The translations under genes were made by a program, and so were the position numbers. Of a DNA stretch of 47,877 nucleotides, positions 22,276-31,094 are shown piece after piece. This DNA is from an uncultured delta proteobacterium. Its GTDB lineage: Bacteria > Myxococcota_A > Polyangia > Polyangiales > Ga0077539. Under the pieces are notes generated by a model. It saw only the letters and a list, made by a program, of their open reading frames with translations. It had not been told where the DNA came from and did no database searches. Numbering within the stretch: position 1 is the first letter of the stretch; each line of letters begins with the position of its first letter. The stretch covers positions 1-47,877 of the forward strand of contig CAIMWA010000523.1 of assembly GCA_903845045.1 (NCBI GenBank), written 5' to 3'.

Positions 22276-24099
22276 ATGCGGTGTCGTTCGATCACGGTTG
22301 TTCTCGCCTTGGCCGCCCTCGCCGGCTGTAGCTCGTCGCCCTCGGAGATCCCCGTCGACGCTGGCATCACCCCGGTCACCGACACCGGCTCGAAGGACGA
22401 CGCAGGCTCCCTCGACGACGCCGGCGCCGACGACGTCCCTTCGATCGCGGACGCTCGCGCCGACGTTGCGCCGGGCTCCGATGCGACGAGCGATGCGACG
22501 GCCCCCGTCGACACCGGTTCGCCGATGGACGCGCCGTCAGCCACCGACGCGAGCCTCGATGCCCCGGTCATGGACGCCCCCGCCGTCGACGCGCCGGTGG
22601 ACGCGCCCGTCGCCGATGTTCCGCCCGCCGACGTGAACGTCACGTGCCGGCGTGATCCCGACTGCGCGTCGGCGCCGGGGCACCTGTTCTGCGACGTCAT
22701 CGCTGGGCGCTGCGTCGAGTGCAACCCGACCTCGGACTCGTGCGCGCCGGGGACCTACTGCGACACCACGCACCGCTGCATCCTGGGCTGCCGCAACGGA
22801 TCGGACTGCGTGGGCGCCGACGCCGGCATGACCTGCGACCCGGTTCGCCATCTGTGCGTCGGGTGCCTCACCGACGCGAACTGCGCCGCCGGAACGCTGT
22901 GCACCGCCGGCGCGTGCGTGCCGGGCTGCTCCGCGACGCACGCGTGCCCCACGGGCAACACGTGCTGCGCCGGGCTGTGCGTGAACACCAGCGCCGACGC
23001 GACGACGTGCGGGTCGTGCACCCATGCGTGCAGCACCGTCCACGCGATGCCGGCCTGCGTCGCCGGGGCGTGCGTGGAGCACTGCGCCGCGGGCTGGGGC
23101 GACTGCGACACGAGCCGCGACAACGGCTGCGAGACGAGCACCACCGACAACCCGTCGAACTGCGGCGCCTGCGGCGTGAGCTGCGCGCTGGCCCACGCCT
23201 CGGCCACCTGCGCGACGGACCACTGCGCCATCGTGTCGTGCATCGCGGGCTACACCGACTGCGACCACAACGCGATGACCGGCTGCGAGGCCGCGCTCAA
23301 CACCGACCTCATGAACTGCGGCGCGTGCGGCAACGTGTGCGCCACGGGCCAGTCGTGCACCGCGGGGACGTGCGCGTGCCCGGCGGGACAGATCCTCTGC
23401 CGCGGGGCGTGCACGCCGGTGCTGAGCGACCCGCTGAACTGCGGCATGTGCAACCTCGCGTGCCCCGCGGGAGCGCTCTGCACGAGCGGCGTCTGCAGCA
23501 CCGACATCGTCACGTACAACACGACGACGCCGCTGCCCGCGTCCGAGGTCTTCGTCGACGTGTGCACGACGCCGGGCGCCACGCACTACCTCGCGAGCGT
23601 CGACGACGGTCTCACCGGCGTGCTCACGATCCCCTTCGGGTTCCGGTTCTTCGAGACCGTCTACACGCAGGTGAACGTGAGCACGAACGGGTGGATCGGC
23701 TTCGGCGCGGGATCGTTCTCGGCGTACGCGTACGGGCCGTACAACCTCCCCAATGTCGTCGCGCCGCGCCCCGCGTTCTTCGCGATGTCGGCGAACCTCG
23801 TGGCGAGCGCCGCGGGCGAGTGCTTCACGACGCTGGGCACGGCGCCGACGCGGCAGTTCGTGTGGGAGGCGAGCGGCCAGCTCTTCTACTCGCCGCGCAT
23901 GGGAAGCCTCACCTGGGAGGTGTTCCTCAACGAGGGAACGAACACCGTCGACGTGATCTACCAGAACGTCACCGGCACCGACGGCGCCACGGTCTCCGTG
24001 GGCATGCAGAACGCGACGTCGTCGCGGTCGTTCATGTACGAGTACCTGCGCGCGTCGTCGGTGACCTCGGGGCTTCGGCTGCGGTTCACGCCGTCCTGA
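22276..24099 (+). CDS. Large Cys-rich lipoprotein with nidogen-like C-terminal domain
   Basis: The 607-residue protein has a classical lipobox (LAGC, Cys18), an Asp/Ala/Pro/Thr-rich linker to about residue 115, then about 280 residues with more than 50 cysteines. The cysteines come in repeats such as NCGACG, GTLCTAGAC, DCD...NGCE and CPAGQILC. This is the style of myxobacterial Stigma-type and Dickkopf-like Cys-rich surface repeats. From about residue 410 a beta-sandwich-like domain begins, with IPFGFRFFETVYTQVNVSTNGWIGFG, resembling nidogen-like domains of adhesins. GGAGAGG upstream supports the ATG. Its stop is 2 bases before the next start, so the two genes are co-transcribed. It is probably an adhesive or structural surface lipoprotein. 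Confidence 0.83.
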   Translation: MRCRSITVVLALAALAGCSSSPSEIPVDAGITPVTDTGSKDDAGSLDDAGADDVPSIADARADVAPGSDATSDATAPVDTGSPMDAPSATDASLDAPVMDAPAVDAPVDAPVADVPPADVNVTCRRDPDCASAPGHLFCDVIAGRCVECNPTSDSCAPGTYCDTTHRCILGCRNGSDCVGADAGMTCDPVRHLCVGCLTDANCAAGTLCTAGACVPGCSATHACPTGNTCCAGLCVNTSADATTCGSCTHACSTVHAMPACVAGACVEHCAAGWGDCDTSRDNGCETSTTDNPSNCGACGVSCALAHASATCATDHCAIVSCIAGYTDCDHNAMTGCEAALNTDLMNCGACGNVCATGQSCTAGTCACPAGQILCRGACTPVLSDPLNCGMCNLACPAGALCTSGVCSTDIVTYNTTTPLPASEVFVDVCTTPGATHYLASVDDGLTGVLTIPFGFRFFETVYTQVNVSTNGWIGFGAGSFSAYAYGPYNLPNVVAPRPAFFAMSANLVASAAGECFTTLGTAPTRQFVWEASGQLFYSPRMGSLTWEVFLNEGTNTVDVIYQNVTGTDGATVSVGMQNATSSRSFMYEYLRASSVTSGLRLRFTPS

Positions 24100-24101
24100 C
24101 G

Positions 24102-25787
24102 ATGTCCCGCGCCGCGCGAGCCCCCGCCGTCCCGCATCGCGCGCTCGCGCTGGGCGCCCTCGCGGCGTGCTCGGGACCGACGCCCGCGGCTCCGACCTCG
24201 CCCGCACCGAACGGCAGCGTCGCCCTCGCCGCGAGCTTCGACGGCGCACACTCCTGCGGCGGACCGGGCGTCGCCGCTGTCGTCGTCGATCCCCCGGCCA
24301 TCGACCCGACGTCGTCCGCAGCGGCGGTGCAGGTCACGGTGACGGTGCGGGGCCTCGACGCGTTCCCCACCGCGATGGCCGTGCACGCCGTACAGCCCGT
24401 GCACATCGGGCTCTTTCAGGGCGACGCCGAGGTGGCGACGCTCGCCGACGTCCCGCAGACGCTCCCCGGCGACACCGTGCACGCGCGCTGGGACGGACGC
24501 CTCCACGACGCTCCTGCACCCCGCGGGACGTACACCGTGCGCGTGCGCTACGGCTGTGACGCGACGACGGCGCCCACCGATGCGCAGCGGGTCACGGTGC
24601 TGCGCGTGGGCGTCACCCGGGTGACCGTGGGCGACGGCGACGGGGCGCGCGTCCGCATGCTCTGGCACGCGCTCGGCGCGCAGGATTACGACTACTGGTA
24701 TCCCGAGAACGACCGCGCAGTGCTCGTGCGCGGCAGCGGCGCGGGCGCCTCGGCCCTCACCGCCGACGACGGCACGGCGCGCCTGATGCCCGCCGTCGCG
24801 ACGGACCTCGGCTCCCCGCCGCTCACCGACGCTGGCGACGCCGCCGAGGCCGACTACGACCTGCCCTTCGCGCTGCGCGTGGGCACGCGTCCCGACCTCG
24901 TGCTCGACTGGGGCCTCGACGACGGCGGCGCGGGTGCACCACGCATTCGCGCGCGGGTGACCGGCGCCCACGCCGACGACGACGCCGTCGGGGACCAGCG
25001 TCCGACGACGTGGCGCCTCGACGACGCACCGACGCCGAACGTGGGCCGCTACGACCTCGCGCTGCCCGTGCGCTTCGAGGCCGAGCGCGCGGACCACACC
25101 TGGGCGGACTTCGCCGGCGACACGATCCCGCTGCGCGCGTACGGCATCCTCGGCGACCAGACCATCGCGTCCGACGATCACTCGGAGCCCAACGCCCCGT
25201 GGCTCGCCGTCGTCGACGCCGTCGCCGGCTGGGTCGCGCGGCGCACCGCGGACCCGCACGCCGTGGCGGGCTACATCGTGCACGGCGTGAACGAGCAGCT
25301 CGCCCTGCACTACGACACGGCGATGGGCGCGAGCTTCTACACGACCTACGGGCCCCTGGGCTTCGACGGAGCGACCTTCGACCTCACGTCGTTCCTGCGC
25401 CGCGGGCACGGCAGCACGGTGAATTGCAGCGACTGCGCGTCCATCGTGTCGACGTACGCGAACATGGTCGGCTGCGACCTGGGCTACACGATCCTCACGC
25501 AGAACTTCCGGTTGCACTTCGTGCGCGCCATCGGCACGCCGGCGTTCACCAACGACCCGTTTCACCGCGGCATGCCCGGCGGCTTCAACTACCACGCGAT
25601 CACTGCGCCCCTCGGCGACAGCACCGACGTCTTCGACGCCACGCTGAACGAGGACGGCGACGACATGCCCGACGCCGCGCCGTTTCTCGAGACCGCCGCC
25701 GACGGCCTCGCGCGGAGCTTCTACCTCGCCCACCTCTCGCCCGCGCACCTCACGGTGACCCATGCCGACAAGACGACCATCGAGTAG
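24102..25787 (+). CDS. Putative lipoprotein with transglutaminase-like Cys-His-Asp core
   Basis: The 561-residue product starts with a signal peptide ending in L-A-A-C. The first half is beta-rich and includes FlgD/Ig-like segments (APRGTYTVRVRYGC). The C-terminal part contains STVNCSDCASIVSTYANMVG (Cys442 or Cys445), FNYHAIT (His498) and DVFDATLNED (Asp512). The order and spacing match the catalytic Cys-His-Asp triad of the transglutaminase/papain-like fold, which either cross-links proteins or cuts isopeptide-like bonds. That assignment is mine from the motif layout, not from a search. It is coupled to the Cys-rich lipoprotein upstream and overlaps the next gene by 26 bases, suggesting an operon of four exported proteins. 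Confidence 0.72.
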   Translation: MSRAARAPAVPHRALALGALAACSGPTPAAPTSPAPNGSVALAASFDGAHSCGGPGVAAVVVDPPAIDPTSSAAAVQVTVTVRGLDAFPTAMAVHAVQPVHIGLFQGDAEVATLADVPQTLPGDTVHARWDGRLHDAPAPRGTYTVRVRYGCDATTAPTDAQRVTVLRVGVTRVTVGDGDGARVRMLWHALGAQDYDYWYPENDRAVLVRGSGAGASALTADDGTARLMPAVATDLGSPPLTDAGDAAEADYDLPFALRVGTRPDLVLDWGLDDGGAGAPRIRARVTGAHADDDAVGDQRPTTWRLDDAPTPNVGRYDLALPVRFEAERADHTWADFAGDTIPLRAYGILGDQTIASDDHSEPNAPWLAVVDAVAGWVARRTADPHAVAGYIVHGVNEQLALHYDTAMGASFYTTYGPLGFDGATFDLTSFLRRGHGSTVNCSDCASIVSTYANMVGCDLGYTILTQNFRLHFVRAIGTPAFTNDPFHRGMPGGFNYHAITAPLGDSTDVFDATLNEDGDDMPDAAPFLETAADGLARSFYLAHLSPAHLTVTHADKTTIE

Positions 25788-26580
25788 CGCGCGCGTGGCG
25801 TGGGGGTTCGCAGCGACCCTCGTCGCGCGGGCGGCGTCGGCGCAGGCGCACGACGACGAGGCGGCGACGCGGGAGCGCTACGGCTTCGTGCGCTGGGCGG
25901 CACCGAGCGGTCCCTGGAGCGGCGTCGAGGTGGCGCGAATTTCGGTACCAGCCCTCGGTCTGCGCGCGCGCACGGACCACCTCGTCGACGACGGAGGCAT
26001 CGTGCTCGCGTTCGGACCCGCGGGGCGCACCACGCTGACCGTGCGCGTGGCCGTCGCGCCGAACGCGGGCTCCGCGCGCACCTTTCTGCTCGGTCACCTT
26101 CGCGGCGCGCAGGTGACGCTCGTCCCGCTCGGCGATGCGTCGGGTTCCGACGCGGCCTTCGGCGACGACGCCGCGGGCACGCACGCCGTCGGCGCGGTCT
26201 TCGGCAACGTCGCCGTGTGGATCGCGCGCACCGTCGACGCGGGCTCCGAGACGCCCGCGGCGGCGTCGGTGCTCGGCCTCGTGCGCAGTGCCATGGGTGC
26301 CCGCGGCGCACCGAGCCCTGCGACGCCGACGCTGACGCCGACGGTGCTCGCAGATCCGTCGCACACGCTCCACGTGACCGTGGGCGGCGGGTCCTTCGCG
26401 CACGTCGAGGCGCGCGTGCGCGGCGGCCATCTGCGCGGTCCCGCGGGCCCGACGGGCTTCGACGTGGTGGCCGGGGCCCGAAGCGCCGTCGACGTGCGCG
26501 TCGTCGCAACGGACGCCCTCGGACGCAGCGGGAGCGCGTCGATGCAGCTTCCTGCGACGCCGCTGACGGGTGCACGATGA
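25762..26580 (+). CDS. Exported protein of unknown function
   Basis: The 272-residue protein has a basic N-terminus and a hydrophobic signal segment ending ARAASAQA, suggesting Sec export with cleavage after Ala-Gln-Ala. The body is Gly/Ala/Val-rich and likely all beta, with RTTLTVRVAVAPNAGSA and TLHVTVGGGSFAHVEARV, the latter like an Ig-type strand pair. The ATG at 25762 overlaps the previous gene; the GTG at 25795 is an alternative start that keeps the signal segment. It has no recognised family. Its stop overlaps the next start in ATGA, so it belongs to the same transcription unit. Confidence 0.65.
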   Translation: MPTRRPSSSARVAWGFAATLVARAASAQAHDDEAATRERYGFVRWAAPSGPWSGVEVARISVPALGLRARTDHLVDDGGIVLAFGPAGRTTLTVRVAVAPNAGSARTFLLGHLRGAQVTLVPLGDASGSDAAFGDDAAGTHAVGAVFGNVAVWIARTVDAGSETPAAASVLGLVRSAMGARGAPSPATPTLTPTVLADPSHTLHVTVGGGSFAHVEARVRGGHLRGPAGPTGFDVVAGARSAVDVRVVATDALGRSGSASMQLPATPLTGAR

Positions 26581-27038
26581 CGGTCTCCGAGATGAGCCCA
26601 CGCGTTCGCTTCACGGTCTTCGTCACCCTGGTCGCGTCGCTCGTCTCGTGTGCTGGCGATCCGCTGCCCGGAACCTGGACGGCCTCGACGACGACGGGAA
26701 CGATCACCCTCGCGACGACGCTCGTCTTGAGCGCCGACGGCACCGTGCGCGTCACCGACGCCGGCCGCGGGGCGTGCACGGGATCAAGGACGTACACCGG
26801 GCTCACGTGGTCGTCGTCGCCGACGGTGCTCGCCTTCGCCGGCGTCGCGGCGTGCACCGGCGCCGTCACCTGCGTCGTCGGGACCATGAACAGCGTCGTG
26901 GGCTGCCCGGCGTCGCCGTCGGCCGCCATGACCAGCGCCTGCGGCTACGCGCTCTCCGCCGACGGAAACACCCTCACGCTCAGCAACTGCTCGGGCAGCG
27001 CGGGAACGTCGACGGCGTACGTGCGCGCCGCGAACTGA
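26577..27038 (+). CDS. Small lipoprotein, lipocalin-like in layout
   Basis: The 153-residue protein has a signal peptide ending L-V-S-C (Cys25) followed directly by GDPLPGTWTAST. The remaining sequence alternates short beta-strands and includes about six Cys, with LSADGTVRV and LSADGNTLTLSNC. A small lipoprotein beginning with a GxW near the N-terminus is reminiscent of lipocalin-like proteins, but this is only a resemblance. It is the last gene of the four-gene unit starting at 22276, coupled by ATGA to its upstream neighbour. Confidence 0.7.
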   Translation: MTVSEMSPRVRFTVFVTLVASLVSCAGDPLPGTWTASTTTGTITLATTLVLSADGTVRVTDAGRGACTGSRTYTGLTWSSSPTVLAFAGVAACTGAVTCVVGTMNSVVGCPASPSAAMTSACGYALSADGNTLTLSNCSGSAGTSTAYVRAAN

Positions 27039-27091
27039 ACGCCTTCGCGGCGTGCGTGCGGCCTCGTGCGCGGGCATGATCGGCGCGAACG

Positions 27092-28546
27092 ATGACCGAC
27101 GCACCGACCTTCATGGAGCCCGCCGCCGCCGCCGCGGTGCTCGTGCGCACGCTGACGCAGCCGAAGCCGGCGGTGACCGTCGCCGACGCCTCCGTGGCGA
27201 GCGGACTGGCGCTGCGCGACGCCGAGGCGGGGCTCACGTGGCTCACCAGCGAATACCGGGGTCAGTATCGCATCACCGAGGCCGGCGACGTCGTGCACGT
27301 GTTCCCCACCGGGTTCACCAAGCCCTGGGAGACGCGCCAGGCCCTGCGCGACGCCATGGACCGCATCGGCGCTGCGCTCGCGGGCGCCCTGCGCTTCATC
27401 GTGCGGGCGTGGCTGCTCATCGCCATCGTGGCCTACGCGCTGATCTTCGTGGCCATCGCGCTGGGCCTCGCGGGGCGCCGCGACGACAACCGCCGCAGCG
27501 ACGACTCGGGCCTCGCGGGCGTCCTGCTCCGCCTCGTCGCCGAGGCCTTCTACTGGACCTTCCACCCCTTCTCGCCGCTCGCGTACGGCGTCGGACGGTG
27601 GGACGACGGCGCGCCCGCGTGGCGCCGCGCCGAGCGTGAAGGTCCGAAGGTTCCGCTCTACGAGAGGGTGAACCGCTTCGTGCTCGGCCCGCCCGTGGCC
27701 GCCCGTGACCCGCACGAGGACCGCGCGCGCATCCTCGCCGAGATTCGCGCCCTCGAGGGCCGCATCGCCCTCGCCGACGTGATGCGCGTGACGGGACTGC
27801 CGCGGGAGCTCGCCGACCCCCTCATGGCGAGGCTCATGCTCGACCACGACGGCACCGTGGAGGTCGGCGAGAACGGCGGCATCTTCTACCGCTTCGCCTC
27901 GCTGCGCCGCACCGCCGGCGACACCTCCGCCCGCGAGCGACGCCCCGCCGCCGCGTGGGACCGCGTGGACCCGCCGAAGCCGCTCACGGGCAACACCGCG
28001 GGGGAGAACCTCGCCATCGGCGCCCTCAACGGCTTCAACCTCCTCGCGTCGCTCTGGGCGTTCTCCGTGGACCTCACGCTCGAGAACCTCACCCGCATGC
28101 TCGACAAGCACCACGTGTACGTTCCGGTGCACGACGGCGCGCCCATCGTCCTCGGCTGGATCCCGCTGGTGTTCTCCATCGCGCTCTTCGTGATCCCCGC
28201 GGTTCGCGCGGTGCTCCACACCCGCGAGCGGTCGCGTCACGCCGCCGAGGCCGCGCGGCTCGGCGTGCTCCGCGAGGTCGTCACGCACGCGTCGAGGTCC
28301 GAGGGCGTTCCCGAGGCGAGCCTTCGCACCGCCGTGCGCATCGCGACGGGCAGCGAGCCCACCGAGCGCGACCTCGCGCGGCGCGTGGCGGAGTTCGGCG
28401 GCGAGCCCGTGGTCACCGACGGGGGCGCCATCCGCTATCGCTTTCCCGAGCTCGAGAGCGACGCCGAGGCCGCCAGCGAGGACCGCGCGAAGGCCCCCGC
28501 CGCCGAGGCCGCGCTGGGCGCCATCGCCTACGACACCGATCGGTAG
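27092..28546 (+). CDS. Membrane protein with three winged-helix-like segments
   Basis: The 484-residue protein has one hydrophobic hairpin at about residues 98-128 and another at about 347-378. Three soluble segments each look like a small helix-turn-helix that ends in a beta-wing: residues about 15-65 (ending YRITEAG), about 210-270 (ILAEIRALEGRIALADVMRV, ending GGIFYRF) and about 395-455 (ending GGAIRYRF). From memory the middle part, with VNRFVLGPP before it, resembles an uncharacterised family shared with cyanobacteria and chloroplasts (At5g03900-like). No metal-binding residues are evident. It may be a membrane-anchored regulator or scaffold; the function is unknown. Confidence 0.68.
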   Translation: MTDAPTFMEPAAAAAVLVRTLTQPKPAVTVADASVASGLALRDAEAGLTWLTSEYRGQYRITEAGDVVHVFPTGFTKPWETRQALRDAMDRIGAALAGALRFIVRAWLLIAIVAYALIFVAIALGLAGRRDDNRRSDDSGLAGVLLRLVAEAFYWTFHPFSPLAYGVGRWDDGAPAWRRAEREGPKVPLYERVNRFVLGPPVAARDPHEDRARILAEIRALEGRIALADVMRVTGLPRELADPLMARLMLDHDGTVEVGENGGIFYRFASLRRTAGDTSARERRPAAAWDRVDPPKPLTGNTAGENLAIGALNGFNLLASLWAFSVDLTLENLTRMLDKHHVYVPVHDGAPIVLGWIPLVFSIALFVIPAVRAVLHTRERSRHAAEAARLGVLREVVTHASRSEGVPEASLRTAVRIATGSEPTERDLARRVAEFGGEPVVTDGGAIRYRFPELESDAEAASEDRAKAPAAEAALGAIAYDTDR

Positions 28547-28594
28547 CGGGCCCGCGCGCGCTTCGCGAGCGTTCGACGTAACGTCGCCGCCGGG

Positions 28595-29473
28595 ATGCTG
28601 CCTGCACTGCTCCGCTCTGCCCTCGTCGGCCTCGCGCTCGCATCGTGCGCGACGCCGCCCTCGACGTCCCCCGCCTCCGACGCCGGCGCCGCGACGGACC
28701 TCGGCGCGGCTGCCGACGCGGCCTCGAGCACCGACACGCCGGCACCGATGGACGCCGAGGTGGTCCTCGCTGCGACGGGCATCGGCGCCGCCGGCGGTGC
28801 GCTCATCGCGGGACCCTTTCGCCTCGTCATCGGGTCCGGCGCCATGGGCCTCGGGCACGTGTTCCGCGTGCTTCGCGTTCCCTCGGAGGGCGTCACCCCG
28901 CCCGCGGGCATGACTTTCATCACCCCGATCTACCGCGTCGAGCCGGCGGATTTCACGTTCTTCATCCCGGTGCACGTCGAGATCCAGCTCGACGCGGCGC
29001 GATCGACGATCCCCGGCGTCACCGCGACCGGCGGCGTGCTCGCCTTCGGTGCTCCGGCGGGTACCGCGCAATGGCAGCCCTACGCGTCGGCGCCGAGCGG
29101 CGCGACGCTGATCCTCGGGAACACCATGCACCTCGGCGATTTCGCCGTCGCCGTGGCCCCGCACATCGGCTGTGCCTCGCCCACCGCCTGCGCCGCTCCG
29201 GACTGCGACAGCGGCATCTGCACCGGCGCCTGCGGCGTCACCACCCCCGACGGACGGCGCGGTCTCGGATGCGTCGTCGGCGGCAATCCGTACTCGATTT
29301 CACTCACCTGCACGTGCCGTTCGACTGTCCTTGGGGAGATGCCGCGGGTCGCCGCGCCGTTCGCCCTTCCCTCCATCGAGCCGCGCCTCGATCCGTGCTT
29401 CGCGGCATGGTTGTATGCATCCAACTGCGGCTGGGGCTGCGCTGTGGGCACTGACGGCGGGTCCGGTGGCTGA
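28595..29473 (+). CDS. Lipoprotein with Cys-rich C-terminus
   Basis: The 292-residue protein has a lipobox L-A-S-C (Cys18) and an Asp/Ala/Thr-rich linker to about residue 52. Beta-rich sequence follows, including FRLVIGSGAMGLGHVFRVLRVPSEG and MTFITPIYRVEPADF, which could be a ZU5- or Ig-like fold. The final third has about eleven cysteines. The family is not recognised. Its last 8 bases overlap the GTG start of the following BNR-repeat lipoprotein, so the two are likely co-transcribed. Confidence 0.72.
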   Translation: MLPALLRSALVGLALASCATPPSTSPASDAGAATDLGAAADAASSTDTPAPMDAEVVLAATGIGAAGGALIAGPFRLVIGSGAMGLGHVFRVLRVPSEGVTPPAGMTFITPIYRVEPADFTFFIPVHVEIQLDAARSTIPGVTATGGVLAFGAPAGTAQWQPYASAPSGATLILGNTMHLGDFAVAVAPHIGCASPTACAAPDCDSGICTGACGVTTPDGRRGLGCVVGGNPYSISLTCTCRSTVLGEMPRVAAPFALPSIEPRLDPCFAAWLYASNCGWGCAVGTDGGSGG

Positions 29474-30268
29474 GCGGGCCTTGCTCGCCACGGCGCTCGC
29501 GGTGCTGGGGTGTGCGAGCGCCGCGCAGCCCGTCGCGGGCATCGACGCGACGCTCGACGCGACGGACGCGGTCGTCGCCGACGCGCCCGAAGCCGGCGAT
29601 GCCACCGCGCCGGCCGTCGTCCCGCACTGGACCCTCGTGCACGATCCGGTGAATTTCCCGGCCGATGCGCCCGCGTGGGGGGACGGCACCGAGGTCTACC
29701 TCGGGGCGAGCAGCGGCGTCGTCCTCCATTCCATGGACGATGGGCGAAGCTGGACGGCGTCGACGGTCGGCACGCTTGCCGTCGAGGCGCTATGGGGAAA
29801 GCCGACGCGCTCGGGCTGCACGCCGTCTGGGGCACGGACACAGCGCTCCTCGCGAGCGGACCTGCGGCGGTCTTGCGCTCGACCAATCGGGGCGCCACAT
29901 GGTCCTCGCTGCCGTCGCCGTCGGCGAGGCAACTGTGGAGCCTCGCCGGCGGCGCGCTGGTCACCGTGTCGTCGTCGTTGCCATCGGTGCTGCGCGTGAG
30001 CGACGACGGCGGGGCGACGTGGGTCGATCGAACGCCGCCGGGCGCGCGGCCCTTCGTCGGCGTGCCGCTGCGTTCATCGCTGTGGCTGCTCGGAGGCGAT
30101 GCGACGATCTACCGGAGCGACGACGCCGGGCGCAGCTGGAGCCGCCTCGCCGGGCTCGCCGGATTCCCTGCGGGCATTGCGATCACCGGCGGATGGGTCA
30201 CCGGCAATGGCAGCGTCATCGTGACGAGCCAGGGGACGAACGCGGTGTGGCGTTGGGGTGTTCCGTGA
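29466..30268 (+). pseudogene. BNR/Asp-box repeat lipoprotein interrupted by a -1 frameshift
   Basis: The GTG at 29466 starts a signal peptide with lipobox L-G-C, a DATLDATDAV linker and a first repeat ending HSMDDGRSW in one frame. At about 29801 the protein continues in the -1 frame with VLRSTNRGATW, VLRVSDDGGATW and IYRSDDAGRSW, giving four S-x-D-x-G-x-x-W Asp-box (BNR) repeats of a sialidase-type beta-propeller. Read with one -1 shift the product is 267 residues; without it, translation runs into Arg-rich nonsense and stops at 29999. The shift falls on G_GGA_AAG, a known -1 slippery heptamer. It is either a real frameshift mutation, a sequencing indel or programmed slippage. A four-repeat propeller is short, so the protein may assemble or be a fragment. 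Confidence 0.75.
29795..29801 (+). other. Slippery heptamer G_GGA_AAG at the frame change
   Basis: The seven bases GGGAAAG are phased as X_XXY_YYZ in the upstream frame. Re-pairing one base back makes the next codon GCC at 29801, exactly the frame used by the downstream repeats. The same heptamer drives the lambda G/T tail-gene frameshift. I see no obvious strong stem-loop immediately after it. Confidence 0.6.
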
Positions 30269-30449
30269 GGTGAGTCCCGGCGACGGTGGGCGTACGCGCA
30301 TTTTCGCCACACTGGGGCGCCGTTGCCGTGACCGTCTTGCGGCGCTCGTCGGCGTCGCCGCGGCGTCGGACGGCGCAGCGCGTGCGGCACATCGGGTGCA
30401 CCCGGCGCCGATCTCCATCCCCGATCGGATCGAGAGAGGTCATCGAACC

Positions 30450-31094
30450 ATGAATACGCAGACCCAAGAGAGTTCCGTCGTCGCCGTCTACGAGTCCCAC
30501 GTCGCCGCCGAGGCGGCCATCAAGGCGCTGCACGCCGCCGGCCTCGACATGAAGCGGCTCTCCATCGTCGGAAAGGACTTCCACTCCGAAGAGCACGCCG
30601 TCGGCTTTTACAGCAGCGGCGACCGCATGAAGGTGTGGGGAGGCCAGGGCGCTTTCTGGGGAAGCCTCTGGGGCATGCTCTTCGGCAGCGCGTTCTTCAT
30701 CCTTCCGGTGCTCGGACCCATCGTGGTCATGGGTCCGCTCGTGGGGCTGCTCGTCGGAACCCTCGAGGGCGCGGCCGTCGGCGGCGCCTTCGGCATCCTC
30801 GGCGCGGCCCTCACGAGCCTCGGCATCCCCGAGGACACCGTGGTGCAATACGAGGTCGCGGTGAAGGCCGGAAAGTTCCTCGTGCTCGCCAATGGCACTC
30901 CCGAGATGATCGAGCGTGCGCGCAGCGTGCTGGGCACCACCGGCGCGTCGGCGCTCTCGGCCCACGCCTATCGCGCCCCGGCCGACGGCACGCTGCCGGC
31001 CTACCTCTCCCGCGACGGCATCGTGCAGATGCTCGCCGAGACCGAGGCCACCAAGGTCGCGAATTCCGGCTCGACGCAATCGGGGCACGCGTGA
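30450..31094 (+). CDS. General stress protein 17M/DUF1269-like membrane protein
   Basis: The 214-residue protein opens with a ferredoxin-like strand-helix-strand VVAVYESHVAAEAAIKALHA followed by LDMKRLSIVGKDFHSEE. A Gly-rich hydrophobic hairpin (WGSLWGMLFGSAFFILPVLGPIVVMGPLVGLLVG) follows, then LTSLGIPEDTVVQYEVAVKAGKFLVLANG, in which the last part resembles a second half of the fold. This is the pattern of bacterial stress proteins of the GSP 17M/DUF1269 type, which sit at membranes. The ATG at 30450 has a GAGAGAGG ribosome binding site 9 bases upstream. Its stop overlaps the alcohol dehydrogenase start (GTGA), so the two are coupled. Biochemical function is not known. Confidence 0.78.
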   Translation: MNTQTQESSVVAVYESHVAAEAAIKALHAAGLDMKRLSIVGKDFHSEEHAVGFYSSGDRMKVWGGQGAFWGSLWGMLFGSAFFILPVLGPIVVMGPLVGLLVGTLEGAAVGGAFGILGAALTSLGIPEDTVVQYEVAVKAGKFLVLANGTPEMIERARSVLGTTGASALSAHAYRAPADGTLPAYLSRDGIVQMLAETEATKVANSGSTQSGHA

